This document shows, one piece after another, positions 11,028-20,053 of a DNA stretch of 64,000 nt (position 1 is its first letter; every line of letters starts with the position of its first letter). The stretch is from positions 992,001-1,056,000 of the forward strand of contig NZ_CP074371.1 of assembly GCF_018362975.1 (NCBI RefSeq), written 5' to 3'. A program made the position numbers and the translations under genes. The notes under the pieces are model-generated. The model had not been told where the DNA came from and ran no database searches. It saw only the letters and a list, made by a program, of their open reading frames with translations. The stretch comes from Nocardia tengchongensis. Its GTDB lineage: Bacteria > Actinomycetota > Actinomycetes > Mycobacteriales > Mycobacteriaceae.

Positions 11028-12710
11028 GTGGATACCGACATCACCCCCACCCTCGATCCACGCCGCTGGATCGCCTTCGCCGTCGTGCTGGCCGCCGGAT
11101 TCATGGACCTGCTCGACGTCACCATCGTCAATGTCGCCGTGCCCAGCGTGCAGAAGGACCTCGGCGCGGCCTACTCCCAGATCGAATGGATCATCGCCGC
11201 CTACGTGCTGTCCTTCGCGGCCGTGCTCATCACCGGCGGCCGGCTCGGCGACATCTACGGCCGCAAACGGCTGTTCCTGCTCGGCGTGGCCGGATTCACC
11301 GCGGCCTCGCTGGCCTGCGGTCTCGCCTCCTCGCCCGCGATGCTGATCGGATCCCGATTCGTGCAGGGCGCGATGGCCGGGCTCATGGTGCCGCAGATCC
11401 TGGCCATCATCCGCGTCACCTTCCCGAAGGAGGAACGGGCCAAGGCGATCGCCGTGTACAGCGGCGTCGGCGGGTCGGCGTCCGCGGTCGGGCTGTCGCT
11501 GGGCGGACTGCTGGTCGAATGGAATCTGTTCGACCTGGGCTGGCGGCCCATCTTCCTGGTAAACGTGCCGGTCGGCCTGCTCGCACTGGGCGCGGCCGCG
11601 GTGGTCATGCGGGATTCGCGGTCCGCGCACGCGCCGCGGCTGGACATCATCGGCATGGCGCTGGCCATCTCCGCGGTGCTGCTGCTGGTGTATCCGCTCA
11701 CCGAGGGACGCCGATTGGGCTGGCCCGCCTGGACTTTCGTCATGATCGGCGCCTCGGCCGCGGCGCTCGGCGCCTTCCTGGTCTACGAGCGGTGGCGGGC
11801 CCGCACCGCCGGATCCCCGCTGATCGACCTGGACCTGTTCCGGTCGCGGCCGTTCACCATCGGCTTGAGCAGCTGGCTGTTGTTCTGGATCGGGTTCGGC
11901 GGGTTCTTCCTGATCTGGACGCTGTTCATGCAGGCCGGGCTCGGGTGGTCGCCCATGCGGGCCGGACTCACCTCGGTGTTCTTCGCGGTCGGCGCGGGCA
12001 TCGGGGCGGGCGTCTCGGTGAGCGCGCTGGCGCCGCGGTTCGGCAAGTGGGTGCTGCTGGCCGGCGGGCTGGTCACCGCGGGCGGGTTCGCACTGTACGG
12101 TGCGCTGGCCACCTACTACGAATCCGATTTCGCCTCATGGCAAATGGTGTTCCCGCTGCTGGTGACCGGCATCGGCTTCGGCATCGTGGTCGCGCCGACC
12201 ATCGACATGCTGCTCGGGCAGATTCCCGACCGCGAGGCCGGGGCCGCGTCCGGGCTGCTCAACACCGGCCAGCAGCTGGGACTGGCGCTGGGCGTGGCAC
12301 TGGTCGGGATCCTGTTCTTCGGGCAACTGGATCACGATTCGGCGCGCGGCGTGGATTCCGTTGCGGGGCAGACACGGACCGAACTTGCGGCGGCGGGGCT
12401 GCCCGGGTCCGCGCAGGAGCAGATCCTCGCGAACTTCCGGGCGTGCGTACGGGATCGCTCGGGCGAGGTGGATCCGTCGGTGGTTCCGGCGAGCTGCCAG
12501 TCGGCTCCGGCGGACCCGGCCGTCGGGCAGATCCTCACGCGGGCGGGCGCAGACGCCAATGCGGTCAACTTCGCGCACACCTTCCAGTACACGCTGTGGT
12601 GGGGCATGGGACTGATGACGCTGGTCTGCCTCGGCTTCGTGGCACTGCCCCGCGACACCCGGCTCGAACAGCACGAGATGGCGGACGAGGAGGAGCTCGT
12701 CGGCGTCTGA
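11028..12710 (+). CDS. DHA2-family (14-TMS) MFS multidrug efflux transporter
   Basis: 560 residues of inner-membrane protein starting at GTG 11028 (VDTDITPTLDPRRWIAF) after GAAGAGAG; an earlier in-frame GTG at 10989 lies inside the inverted repeat and is unlikely. Motif D1 (LDVTIVNVAVPSVQKDL), motif A (GGRLGDIYGRKRLF) and motif C (GVGGSASAVGLSLGGLLVEW) place it in the EmrB/QacA drug:H+ antiporter group. A long extracytoplasmic loop before the last helix contains a Cys pair (FRACVRDRSG, PASCQSAP). Probably controlled by the divergent MarR. Confidence 0.92.
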   Translation: MDTDITPTLDPRRWIAFAVVLAAGFMDLLDVTIVNVAVPSVQKDLGAAYSQIEWIIAAYVLSFAAVLITGGRLGDIYGRKRLFLLGVAGFTAASLACGLASSPAMLIGSRFVQGAMAGLMVPQILAIIRVTFPKEERAKAIAVYSGVGGSASAVGLSLGGLLVEWNLFDLGWRPIFLVNVPVGLLALGAAAVVMRDSRSAHAPRLDIIGMALAISAVLLLVYPLTEGRRLGWPAWTFVMIGASAAALGAFLVYERWRARTAGSPLIDLDLFRSRPFTIGLSSWLLFWIGFGGFFLIWTLFMQAGLGWSPMRAGLTSVFFAVGAGIGAGVSVSALAPRFGKWVLLAGGLVTAGGFALYGALATYYESDFASWQMVFPLLVTGIGFGIVVAPTIDMLLGQIPDREAGAASGLLNTGQQLGLALGVALVGILFFGQLDHDSARGVDSVAGQTRTELAAAGLPGSAQEQILANFRACVRDRSGEVDPSVVPASCQSAPADPAVGQILTRAGADANAVNFAHTFQYTLWWGMGLMTLVCLGFVALPRDTRLEQHEMADEEELVGV

Positions 12711-12720
12711 GGAACGACAC

Positions 12721-12756
12721 GGCCGCGGGTTCGGTGAAACCACCGGACCCGCGGCC
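12721..12756 (+). terminator. Stem-loop after the efflux gene
   Basis: GGCCGCGGGT-t-CGGTG pairs with CACCG-g-ACCCGCGGCC around a 4-nt loop, starting 10 bp after the stop codon. No strong U-tract follows; probable terminator. Confidence 0.6.
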
Positions 12757-12807
12757 CGTTCCGGTGAAGAATCCAGACAGATCACCGACTTCCGACAGGA
12801 GCCAGTC

Positions 12808-13967
12808 ATGCGCGCGGCCGTGGTCAGCAAGGGCGAATTCCAGGTCGAAGACCTCCCGGCACCCGTCCCGGGGCCCGGCCAAGTGCTCATCTCCGTCACG
12901 CGCTGCGGCATCTGCGGCTCCGACCTGCACGCCCGCCTGCACTGCGATGAACTCGCCGACCTGGCCGCCGCCACCGGCTACGACCGGTTCATGCGTTCCG
13001 ACCAGCGCATCGTCATGGGCCACGAATTCACCGGCGAGATCGCCGAATACGGCCCCGGCACCCGCCGCCGCTGGAAGCCCGGCACCCCGGTGGTCGCCTG
13101 CCCATCCTGCGCACCGGCCGCCAGCCCGAACTCACCGGCCTGTCCGCGCACGCCCCCGGCGGCTACGCCGAACAGGTCCTGGTCCAGGAGCCGATGACCT
13201 TCCAGGTCCCGAACGGCCTGTCCCCCGACCACGCCGCGCTCACCGAACCCATGGCCGTGGCCTGGCACGCCGTCCGCAAGAGCCGGATCGCCAAGGGCCA
13301 GACCGCTTTCGTCATCGGTTGCGGCCCGATCGGCCTCGCCGTCATCTCCATGCTGAAGGCCGCGGGCGTCCGCACCGTCATCGCCAGCGACTTCTCCCCC
13401 CGCCGCCGCGAACTCGCGACCGCCTGCGGAGCCGACGTGGTCGTCGACCCGACCACCGAATCCCCCTGGGAAGCCACCCCGAAGAAGTCCCGCATCACCG
13501 GCGCCGCCGACATCCTCAACCTCGGCTTCGACGCCATGGAACGCCTCCGCCGGATCCCCAACATCCCCTGGTGGTACCTGTTCCGCGCCGCCCACACCCT
13601 CGACCGCGGCCCCTCCGGCCCGGTCGTCTTCGAATGCGTCGGTGTCCCCGGCATCATCGACCAGATCCTCACCGCCGCACCCCCGTTGACCCGCGTCGTG
13701 GTCGTCGGCGTCTGCATGCAATCCGACGCCTTCCACCCCGCCACCGCCATCAACAAGGAAATAGAACTCCGCTTCGTCCTCGGCTACGACCCCGGCGAAT
13801 TCCGCGACACCCTGCACATAATCGCCGACGGCAAGGTGGACCCGTCACCCCTGATCACCGGCACGGTCGGCCTCGAAGGCATCGACACCGCCTTCACCAC
13901 CCTCGCCTCCCCCGACCACCACGCCAAGATCCTCATCGACCCCCGCAGCGACCGCACCGCGCCCTGA
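12808..13967 (+). pseudogene. Zinc-dependent alcohol dehydrogenase (MDR family), split by one apparent base deletion
   Basis: The N-terminal GroES-like part has the catalytic zinc ligands (TRCGICGSDLHARLH and IVMGHEFTGEIAEYGPG). The frame is lost near 13096-13098 (GTC GCC TGC instead of GTC GCx CTG CCC ATC), after which the second frame gives LPILRTGRQPELTGLSAHAP and continues through the Rossmann domain (FVIGCGPIGLAVISMLKAAG) to the end at 13967. One restored base yields a protein of about 386 residues. A medium-chain NAD(P)-dependent dehydrogenase lacking the four structural-zinc cysteines. Good AGGAG site before the ATG. Substrate unknown. Confidence 0.8.
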
Positions 13968-13984
13968 CGCGGCGCCCGGTCACG

Positions 13985-15574
13985 TCAGCGGCCGGGGCGC
14001 ACCGCCGGGAACGGGGTGGTCGGGGGCTCGTGAAGGATGTCCAGGAGGCCCTCGGCGCTGCGGGCCGCGGTGAGGCAGGCGTTGGCGGTGAACTGGTCCG
14101 CGAGGGGGTGGCGGGCTCGGGAGCGCCACTTGTGGACGGCGGCCAGGGCCACGTCGCGTTGGGTGGGTAGGTCGGTGTGGGCGGGTAGGCCCAGGCGGAG
14201 GGTGGGGGCCACCCCGGTGCCGCCGATCAGGCGGTTCAGTTCGGCCAGATCGTCAGGGGGGAGCGGCAATTCGTCGGCGCGCAGATGGGCCAGGAGGCGG
14301 AGTTCGGCGAAGCCGTGGACGTCGGCCAGGAGCGTGCGGACGCGCGGGAGCAGGGCGTCGGCGGTGGAACCGGGATTCGCGGCGAGGATACGGGCCAGGG
14401 CGGTGAGGGCGGAGTGGGCCTTGAGTTCGTCTGCGCGCTGGGCGAATTGGACGTCCAGGACGGTGCGGAGTTCGTCCAGGCCGCTGCGGCTGGAGAGTTC
14501 GGCGGCGAGCGCCTGCGAGCCGCGCACACCCAGGCGGATCAGGGTGACGGCCAGGCGGATGCCGAACAGGCCGAAACGCGCCGTCAGATGGGCGCGCAAT
14601 TCGGCGGGGACCGGCAGCGGCAGGTCGGGGTGGGCGAAACGGTCGGCCGAGAGCAGAGCCGTGGTCAACTCGTCGACCGGGATGGCGGCCAGCGCCTCGA
14701 ACGCGTCGTACTCGCGTTGCCGGAGCGTGGCGGCGGCGAACGCCAGCAGACCCGCCACCGGAATCACCGACTGGCACAGGCCCGTTCGCTCCAACTCGGT
14801 GGCGAAACGGGTGGCCACATCGCGGGCCGAATGCAGGGCGTCGATGCGGCCCGCACCGATCTCGTCGGCCCGCGACACCACGCCCACCACCCCGAGTGGA
14901 CCCGAGAAACTCTGCGGCACACCGGTACTGCCGCTCTGCCCGCCACCGATCTTCTCCAGGAAGTCGACATCGGCGGCGTCCAGCCGACGCAAGAGATAGA
15001 GGACGGCGTCGGCGGGCGGCAGGGCCGGGCCCGGACCGCCGGGCGTCAACAGGCGCGACGTTCGCGCCGACACCTCACGCGACAGCGACGAAATGCCGGG
15101 GGGTGTCGATGATGGTGGTCTGCGCCAGCTCCGCCGACGGCCACTCCACCGCCAGCTGATCCACCTCGCGCGGCGTCGGCGAATTCCAGCGCAACGCCGA
15201 CAGATCGAAGGTGAGGCCGTGCGCGCCGGGCAGGCCCTCGGCCCCGCGACCGCGGCGCACCACCACATCGGCGCGCGCACCGTCGGCGCTGTACGCGGTG
15301 ACCCGCGGCGCGGTCCCATTGCGGTACCAGGTGACCAGGCGCGTGCACTCGGTCGCGTCGGTCGGCGCGATGTCCTGCCCGACCAGCGCGTTCAACAGGG
15401 TCGACTTGCCCGCCTTGAGCTGACCGGCCAAGGCCACCCGCAACGGCTCGTCCAGCCGGCGCGCGCACTCGTCGAGCTGAGCCCGCACTCGCGGCCGCTC
15501 CCGAGCGCCCGCCGCGCCGCCGCCACCAGCCCGCGCGTCTCCGGCACCAGCCCGTATCCGACACCGCTCAACAC
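13985..15574 (-). pseudogene. iniC: IniC-like dynamin-family GTPase, disrupted by two apparent indels
   Basis: Homologue of mycobacterial IniC by remembered similarity: AGQLKAGKSTLLNALVGQDI (G1), IAPTDATECTRLVTWYRNG, then SRADEIGAGRIDALHSARDV (G4) and a long helical C-terminus. The best start is the GTG at 15574 (VLSGVGYGLVPETRGL) behind GGAGGT. A base is missing near 15485-15520, and a run of six G at 15098-15103 (five expected) breaks the G3 motif: IIDTPRHF must read IIDTPGISSLSREVS. Both repairs are exact. IniC acts with IniA in envelope-stress and drug-tolerance responses of mycobacteria. Last gene of iniB-iniA-iniC, with a 243-bp gap after iniA in which I see no gene. Confidence 0.8.
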
Positions 15575-15817
15575 ACCGCACCTCCACGCATCCGCAAGGC
15601 ATTCGCCCGGACACGCGGAATCGTTATCAGACCCCAGCAGGTCTCACAGCCGATTCCCAGTCCCGGGAACCGGCCCGCGCCGACGCCGGCCGCGACTCCG
15701 TCCGCCACACCACGATCTTGCCCGGGCCACGGCCGATCACCCCGACCCGACCCCGGTGCGCCGCGCCTGGCTCCCGCCGCCACACACCAAGACCCCCTGC
15801 GGCCTGGTGGGCGTGGC

Positions 15818-17683
15818 TCAGCGGCCGGGCGGGAGTTGCGTGCGGTCGGCCGGGGGCAACGCGTCGTGCGTCTCCGGACCGAGCAGCGCCCCGGCGTGGC
15901 GGCGGAGTTCACCGACCACGCGCAGGCGGCGCTCGAGTTCGGCGGCGCGTTCGGTGCGGCGGGCGGCCTCCACGTTGGCGGCCTCCTGGGCGGCGCGCAG
16001 CGATTCGTCGATCGAGCGCAGAGTGCGCTCGGCGATGGCGGTGAAATGATCGCGCAGCAGCCGGTGGATCCGGTGCAGACGGTCCTTCGTCTCCTTGCCG
16101 CTGTGGAAGGCGATGTCGTCGAGATAGCGGCGCACCGCCAGCTTGGCATCGGCGCGGCGCTTGGCCAGCCGAGCCTTCTTGTCGTCGCTGAACGCCTTGC
16201 CGCCCAACAGCACTCCCGCGCCCAGCGACAGCGGGTTGATCAGCGCCATCCCCGCCATGGTGCCGACCATGCCCGCCATTACCACGCCGCCGTACGAGCC
16301 GCGCACACCCACCAGCAGCTTGTGGCCCAGACCCAGGTCCGGTTCCAGATCGGCGAGGGTGCAGGACTCGGTGCGGGAGTCGTCGTCGAGGGTGTCGCGC
16401 ACCTCCGGCAGATCCACCGCGCCCAGATCGGTGAAGTGGGTGGCGACCTGCTCGGCCAGTTTCACCGCGCGGGTGCCGGTCCACACCAGGTTGTCGCCGA
16501 GCGCCGAACCCACGGTGGCCGTGAGCCATTCGTCCATGCTGTCCCAGTGCTTGCCGGGATCGTGGTCGTCGATCCAGTCCTCGGCGGTGCGGGCGATATC
16601 GCGCAGCCGGTTCCGCAGATCGTGGTCGATGTCGCCGGCCAGGTCGGTGATGCCGTCACCCAACGTCTGCTGCCAGGCGGCGGTGTGGCGGTGCAGCTTC
16701 TCCGCCTCGGCCTTGGCGGCGTGCAGTTCCCGGATGGCCGCCGCGCCTCGCGCCGGATCCCGCAACGCCACCAGCTCCGAACCCAGCGCGAGCGCCAGAT
16801 GCTCTGCGGCGGAGGAGATGTCCAGTGCGACTGCGCGCCGCAGGGCAGCCTGATCCCGTGCCACCACCTGTTCCCGCAGGAACTGGAACACCAGCCCGAA
16901 ACCGGACTCACGACCCAGGCTCTCGTCCTGCAGGCGCATGGCGTGCGCGCGCAGCAGCGCCGACACCGGCAGCATCGGCAGCTCGATCTCGTTGCCGCGC
17001 AGATGCTTCCGGTTCGCCTCGAACACCTGCCGCCAGTGCGGATACAGGTCGATCTTGGTGACCAGCACCGCGACCGCCGGGCACAACTCCCGCACCTGAC
17101 GCAGGAAATCGACTTCGGGATCGGTGAGTTCGGTGGACGCGTCGGTCAGCACCAGCACCGCGTCCGCGGCCGGCGCCTGCGCGAGCACCCCGGCCGCGCC
17201 GGTGGTTCCGTGCACGCCCAGTCCCGGGGTGTCCACCACGACGATGCCGTCGGCGAGCAGCTGACTCGGGGCCTCGAGCTCGAGGCGCAACATCGCCCGG
17301 CCCTGCGGGCTGCGCGCGGTGAGGGCCGGGACCGTCTCGAAAGGCACCGGCTCCCGGGTGTTCTCGCCGCCGTCCGCGCCCGCCGCGACCACCGTCGCGC
17401 GCGGTTGCGGGCCGTAGGACAGCACGGTGGTCACCGCGGTCGCCACGTCATCGGCGACCGGGCACACGTCCAGGTTGACGAGGGCGTTGACGAATCGGCT
17501 CTTGCCCTGATTCCCCAAGCCCGCCACCAGGATCCGGCGCCGCGGATCGCGAACCTTGCCCGCGACCGTCTCCAGCCGGGCGACCAGATCTCCGCGTTCC
17601 GCGGCCCGCGCCACCGCGATGGTCTCCGAGACCATCGTCAACAGCGGATTCGCCGCCACCATGCCTGTCATAACTCCCGTCAC
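15818..17683 (-). CDS. iniA: IniA-like dynamin-family GTPase
   Basis: 621 residues. GTPase motifs are intact: G1 AGLGNQGKSRFVNALV, G3 VVVDTPGLGVHG and G4 VLVTKIDLYPHW. A helical stalk follows, and a hydrophobic, Gly-rich paddle (YGGVVMAGMVGTMAGMALIN) near residue 470 that would insert in membrane. M. tuberculosis IniA is a bacterial dynamin-like protein shown to remodel membrane and to be induced by isoniazid and ethambutol. The GTG start overlaps the iniB stop (GTGA), so translation is probably coupled; an in-frame ATG four codons later is an alternative. Confidence 0.9.
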   Translation of the reverse strand: MTGVMTGMVAANPLLTMVSETIAVARAAERGDLVARLETVAGKVRDPRRRILVAGLGNQGKSRFVNALVNLDVCPVADDVATAVTTVLSYGPQPRATVVAAGADGGENTREPVPFETVPALTARSPQGRAMLRLELEAPSQLLADGIVVVDTPGLGVHGTTGAAGVLAQAPAADAVLVLTDASTELTDPEVDFLRQVRELCPAVAVLVTKIDLYPHWRQVFEANRKHLRGNEIELPMLPVSALLRAHAMRLQDESLGRESGFGLVFQFLREQVVARDQAALRRAVALDISSAAEHLALALGSELVALRDPARGAAAIRELHAAKAEAEKLHRHTAAWQQTLGDGITDLAGDIDHDLRNRLRDIARTAEDWIDDHDPGKHWDSMDEWLTATVGSALGDNLVWTGTRAVKLAEQVATHFTDLGAVDLPEVRDTLDDDSRTESCTLADLEPDLGLGHKLLVGVRGSYGGVVMAGMVGTMAGMALINPLSLGAGVLLGGKAFSDDKKARLAKRRADAKLAVRRYLDDIAFHSGKETKDRLHRIHRLLRDHFTAIAERTLRSIDESLRAAQEAANVEAARRTERAAELERRLRVVGELRRHAGALLGPETHDALPPADRTQLPPGR

Positions 17684-19740
17684 GAGTGCAGGATGTCGCC
17701 GACGATGTCGCCACCGGCGTGCGTCCCGAGATCCACCCCGGTGTGCGCGCCACCGTCGGCGAACAGCGACGCGTCCGGACCGGTGGTGTGCACGCCGCCG
17801 CCGAAGGCCTGCGAAACATCCACGCCGGCCCAGGGATTCGCGCCCGCACCGTGCAACCCGGCATCCACCGCGCTGCCACCGTGCACCCCGGCATCCAGGC
17901 CGCTGCCGACCTGCGCCGCGCCGCCGACCTGAGTCGCCCCGGTGACCCCGGTATCAAGTCCGCCGCCGATCCCGGCCACCGCGTTCCCGACCCCGGTGAG
18001 CCCGGTGTCGAGCCCGGCCCCGACCTGCGTACCCGCGCCGACCGCCGAGTGCACCCCGGCATCCAGGCCCGACCCGAGCTGCGTTCCGGCCCCGACCGCG
18101 CCGTGGAGTCCGGCATCGAGCCCGCCACCGACCTGGGTACCGATCCCGGTCGCCGCACCGCCCACGCCGGAAATGCCCGTCTCCAAACCACTTCCGACCT
18201 GCGCGCCCAGCCCGGTGCCCACATTCGCGGCACCGCCGAGCCCGGTCTCCAGACCGGCGCCGACCTGAGTACCCGCACCGATCGCACTGTGCAGTCCGGT
18301 ATCGAGCCCGCCGCCCAACTGCGTTCCCAGATCCGCACCCGTGTGCAAACCGGCGTCGAGGCCCGTCCCGAGCTGCGCGCCCGCACCGACCGCACTGTTC
18401 ACGCCCGCGCCGAGCCCGCTACCCAGCTGCGCACCCAGGTCCGCACCCGTGTGCAGACCGGCGTCGAGGCCCGTCCCGAGCTGTGCGCCCGCGCCGACGG
18501 CGCTGTTCAAGCCCGCCCCCAGCTGCGAGCCGAGATCCGCGCCCGCGTGCAAGCCGGTGTCCAGACCGCCACCGAGCTGTGCGCCCAGTCCGGCTCCCGC
18601 GTTGACGGCGGTTCCGAGGCCGGTCTGCAAGCCCGCGCCGATCTGGGTGCCCGCACCGATCGTGGTGCCGAGGCCCGCGTCGAGTCCGCTGCCGAGCTGG
18701 GTGCCGAGATCCGCGCCCGCGTGCAGGCCGGTGTCGAGGCCCGCGCCCAGTTGGGTGCCCGCGCCGAGGAGGGCGTCGGCCGCGCCGGACAGTCCGGTCT
18801 CCAGGCCGCTGCCGACCTGCGCGCCGAGGCCCGCTCCCGCGTTGGCGGCGGTGCCGAGGCCGGTCTGCACACCGAGGCCAGCGTTGAGCGCGCTGTCGAT
18901 ACCGGTGGCGAGGCCCGTGCCGGAGCCGGTGTTCAGTGCACCCCCGAGGCCGGTCTGCAGGCCCGCGGCGGCGTTGACGGCGGCGTTGATGCCCGCGCCG
19001 AGGCCGGTCTCGAGGTCGGCGGCGGTGGTGAGGGCGCCGGTCAGGCCGGTGGTGAGACCCGCGCCGCCCTGGGTGACCACGTTGATAGCGCCTTCGAGGC
19101 CGGTTTGCAGGCCCGCGCCCGCGGCCAGGCCGCCGGTGAGGGCGGAAGTCAGGTCCCCGGCGGCCTGGGCGCCGAGGACGCCGCCCAGGTTGGCCTCGAC
19201 GCCGGTGGCGACGTCACCGGCCACGCCGAGCGCCCCGCCGAGTCCGGCGGTAAGGCCCGCACCCAGGCCGGCGGCCGCGTCCACGACGCCGCCGATGCCA
19301 TTGGAGATGCCCAGTTCGAGGCCGGTGCCGGCGTCGCCGGTCAGGCACACCTGGGTGGCGGTGACGGTGGCGGCGCCCAGGTTCACGCCCACGTTGTCGC
19401 CGACCGCGGCGGTACCGCCGAGGCCCACGTTCGCGCCGGCTCCGGTGGTCGCGCCCAGACCGGCGCCCAGGCCCGCGTCGGCGCCGAGACCGGCGTCCGT
19501 GCCGAGGCCCGCGCCCAGGCCGGTGGCGCCGCCCGCGGCGATGATGCTCGACAGCTGCGAACCTCCGGCAACCAGCGCGGATTCGGCCACCATCGGCGCG
19601 ACGGCCGCGATGTCCTCCGGGGTCACGGTGTCCAGGCCGGCGGCGGTGAGGGCCGCGCCCGGGTTGTTGCAGTAGCTGACGGCGGCTTCGTGGTCGCGCA
19701 GCAGGTTGAGGATGAACTCGAGAATCGCGTTGGGGCTCAT
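17680..19740 (-). CDS. iniB: IniB-like Gly/Ala-rich repeat protein
   Basis: 686 residues. The first 60 or so match the IniB N-terminal domain (ILEFILNLLRDHEAAVSYCN, then AGLDTVTPEDIAAVAPMV). The rest is Gly/Ala/Leu-rich with two parts: an irregular part to about residue 210, then near-regular repeats of 18 residues (GLDTGLHAGADLGTQLGS type, some copies 22) to about residue 620, and a short non-repetitive tail ending GGDIVGDILHS. No signal peptide is evident. In mycobacteria iniB heads the isoniazid-inducible operon and its product resembles a cell-wall protein, but its role is unresolved. First gene of iniBAC, divergent from the Hsp70-like/IniR genes. Confidence 0.88.
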   Translation of the reverse strand: MSPNAILEFILNLLRDHEAAVSYCNNPGAALTAAGLDTVTPEDIAAVAPMVAESALVAGGSQLSSIIAAGGATGLGAGLGTDAGLGADAGLGAGLGATTGAGANVGLGGTAAVGDNVGVNLGAATVTATQVCLTGDAGTGLELGISNGIGGVVDAAAGLGAGLTAGLGGALGVAGDVATGVEANLGGVLGAQAAGDLTSALTGGLAAGAGLQTGLEGAINVVTQGGAGLTTGLTGALTTAADLETGLGAGINAAVNAAAGLQTGLGGALNTGSGTGLATGIDSALNAGLGVQTGLGTAANAGAGLGAQVGSGLETGLSGAADALLGAGTQLGAGLDTGLHAGADLGTQLGSGLDAGLGTTIGAGTQIGAGLQTGLGTAVNAGAGLGAQLGGGLDTGLHAGADLGSQLGAGLNSAVGAGAQLGTGLDAGLHTGADLGAQLGSGLGAGVNSAVGAGAQLGTGLDAGLHTGADLGTQLGGGLDTGLHSAIGAGTQVGAGLETGLGGAANVGTGLGAQVGSGLETGISGVGGAATGIGTQVGGGLDAGLHGAVGAGTQLGSGLDAGVHSAVGAGTQVGAGLDTGLTGVGNAVAGIGGGLDTGVTGATQVGGAAQVGSGLDAGVHGGSAVDAGLHGAGANPWAGVDVSQAFGGGVHTTGPDASLFADGGAHTGVDLGTHAGGDIVGDILHS
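17868..19113 (-). repeat. Tandem 54-bp (18-codon) repeats within iniB
   Basis: Degenerate in-frame repeats coding GL(D/E/Q)(T/A)G(L/V)...G(A/T)QLG units; most are 54 bp, some 66 bp. Copies differ at synonymous positions, so the array is old or selected at protein level. Not spaced by unique sequence. Confidence 0.8.
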
Positions 19741-20053
19741 GTTGAATCGTCTCCCTGGTGGGGCGGGCCCCGCTGACCCGCACTGCTCGAATTGCCTTTC
19801 ACGTTAGGAAGACGAGTTGTTACGCGTAAGGGGTGAACTCCCCCGATTTCCCCATCGCGGACCTTGGGGGTCAGGCAAACATTAGGGGAATTTCCCCAAA
19901 CCTGCCGGGGAATCGGTAACGGTTGCCCCCAGCTACCGACAGGCTCGGTGGGCCGCCCGGCCTAACAGAGGGTTTTCAGACATATCGGACCAAGAGCTTT
20001 CGAGCGGCACGCGAATCACCCACCGCGTGTCCGGTAATGACAGGGGAACTCGA
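19741..20053. promoter_or_regulatory. Divergent promoter region between iniB and the Hsp70-like gene
   Basis: 313 bp without a gene. It is less G+C-rich than its surroundings and has clustered G4-5/C4-5 blocks. The most symmetrical is GGGGAA-T-TTCCCC at 19886-19898 (perfect 6-bp arms); GGGG-tgaact-CCCC lies nearby around 19838-19852. These are the best candidates for binding by the IniR-like regulator encoded 2 kb away. No certain -10/-35 pair could be assigned. Confidence 0.5.

Noticed and set aside
11186..14170. Very long plus-strand open frame of 994 codons
   Set aside because: It is an off-frame shadow of the efflux and alcohol dehydrogenase genes. Its Arg/Gly/His-rich composition and lack of any domain are typical of out-of-frame G+C-rich DNA.
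15575..15817. Possible small gene between iniA and iniC
   Set aside because: No frame with a start, ribosome binding site and protein-like composition was found in this 243-bp gap.
17868..19113. Possible CRISPR array from regular 54-bp periodicity
   Set aside because: The units are degenerate, contiguous and in frame within iniB, with no unique spacers and no cas genes.
17686..19776. Plus-strand repetitive open frame opposite iniB
   Set aside because: The repeats are the complement of the iniB 54-bp array. The minus-strand frame has the IniB N-terminal domain and operon context, this one has neither.
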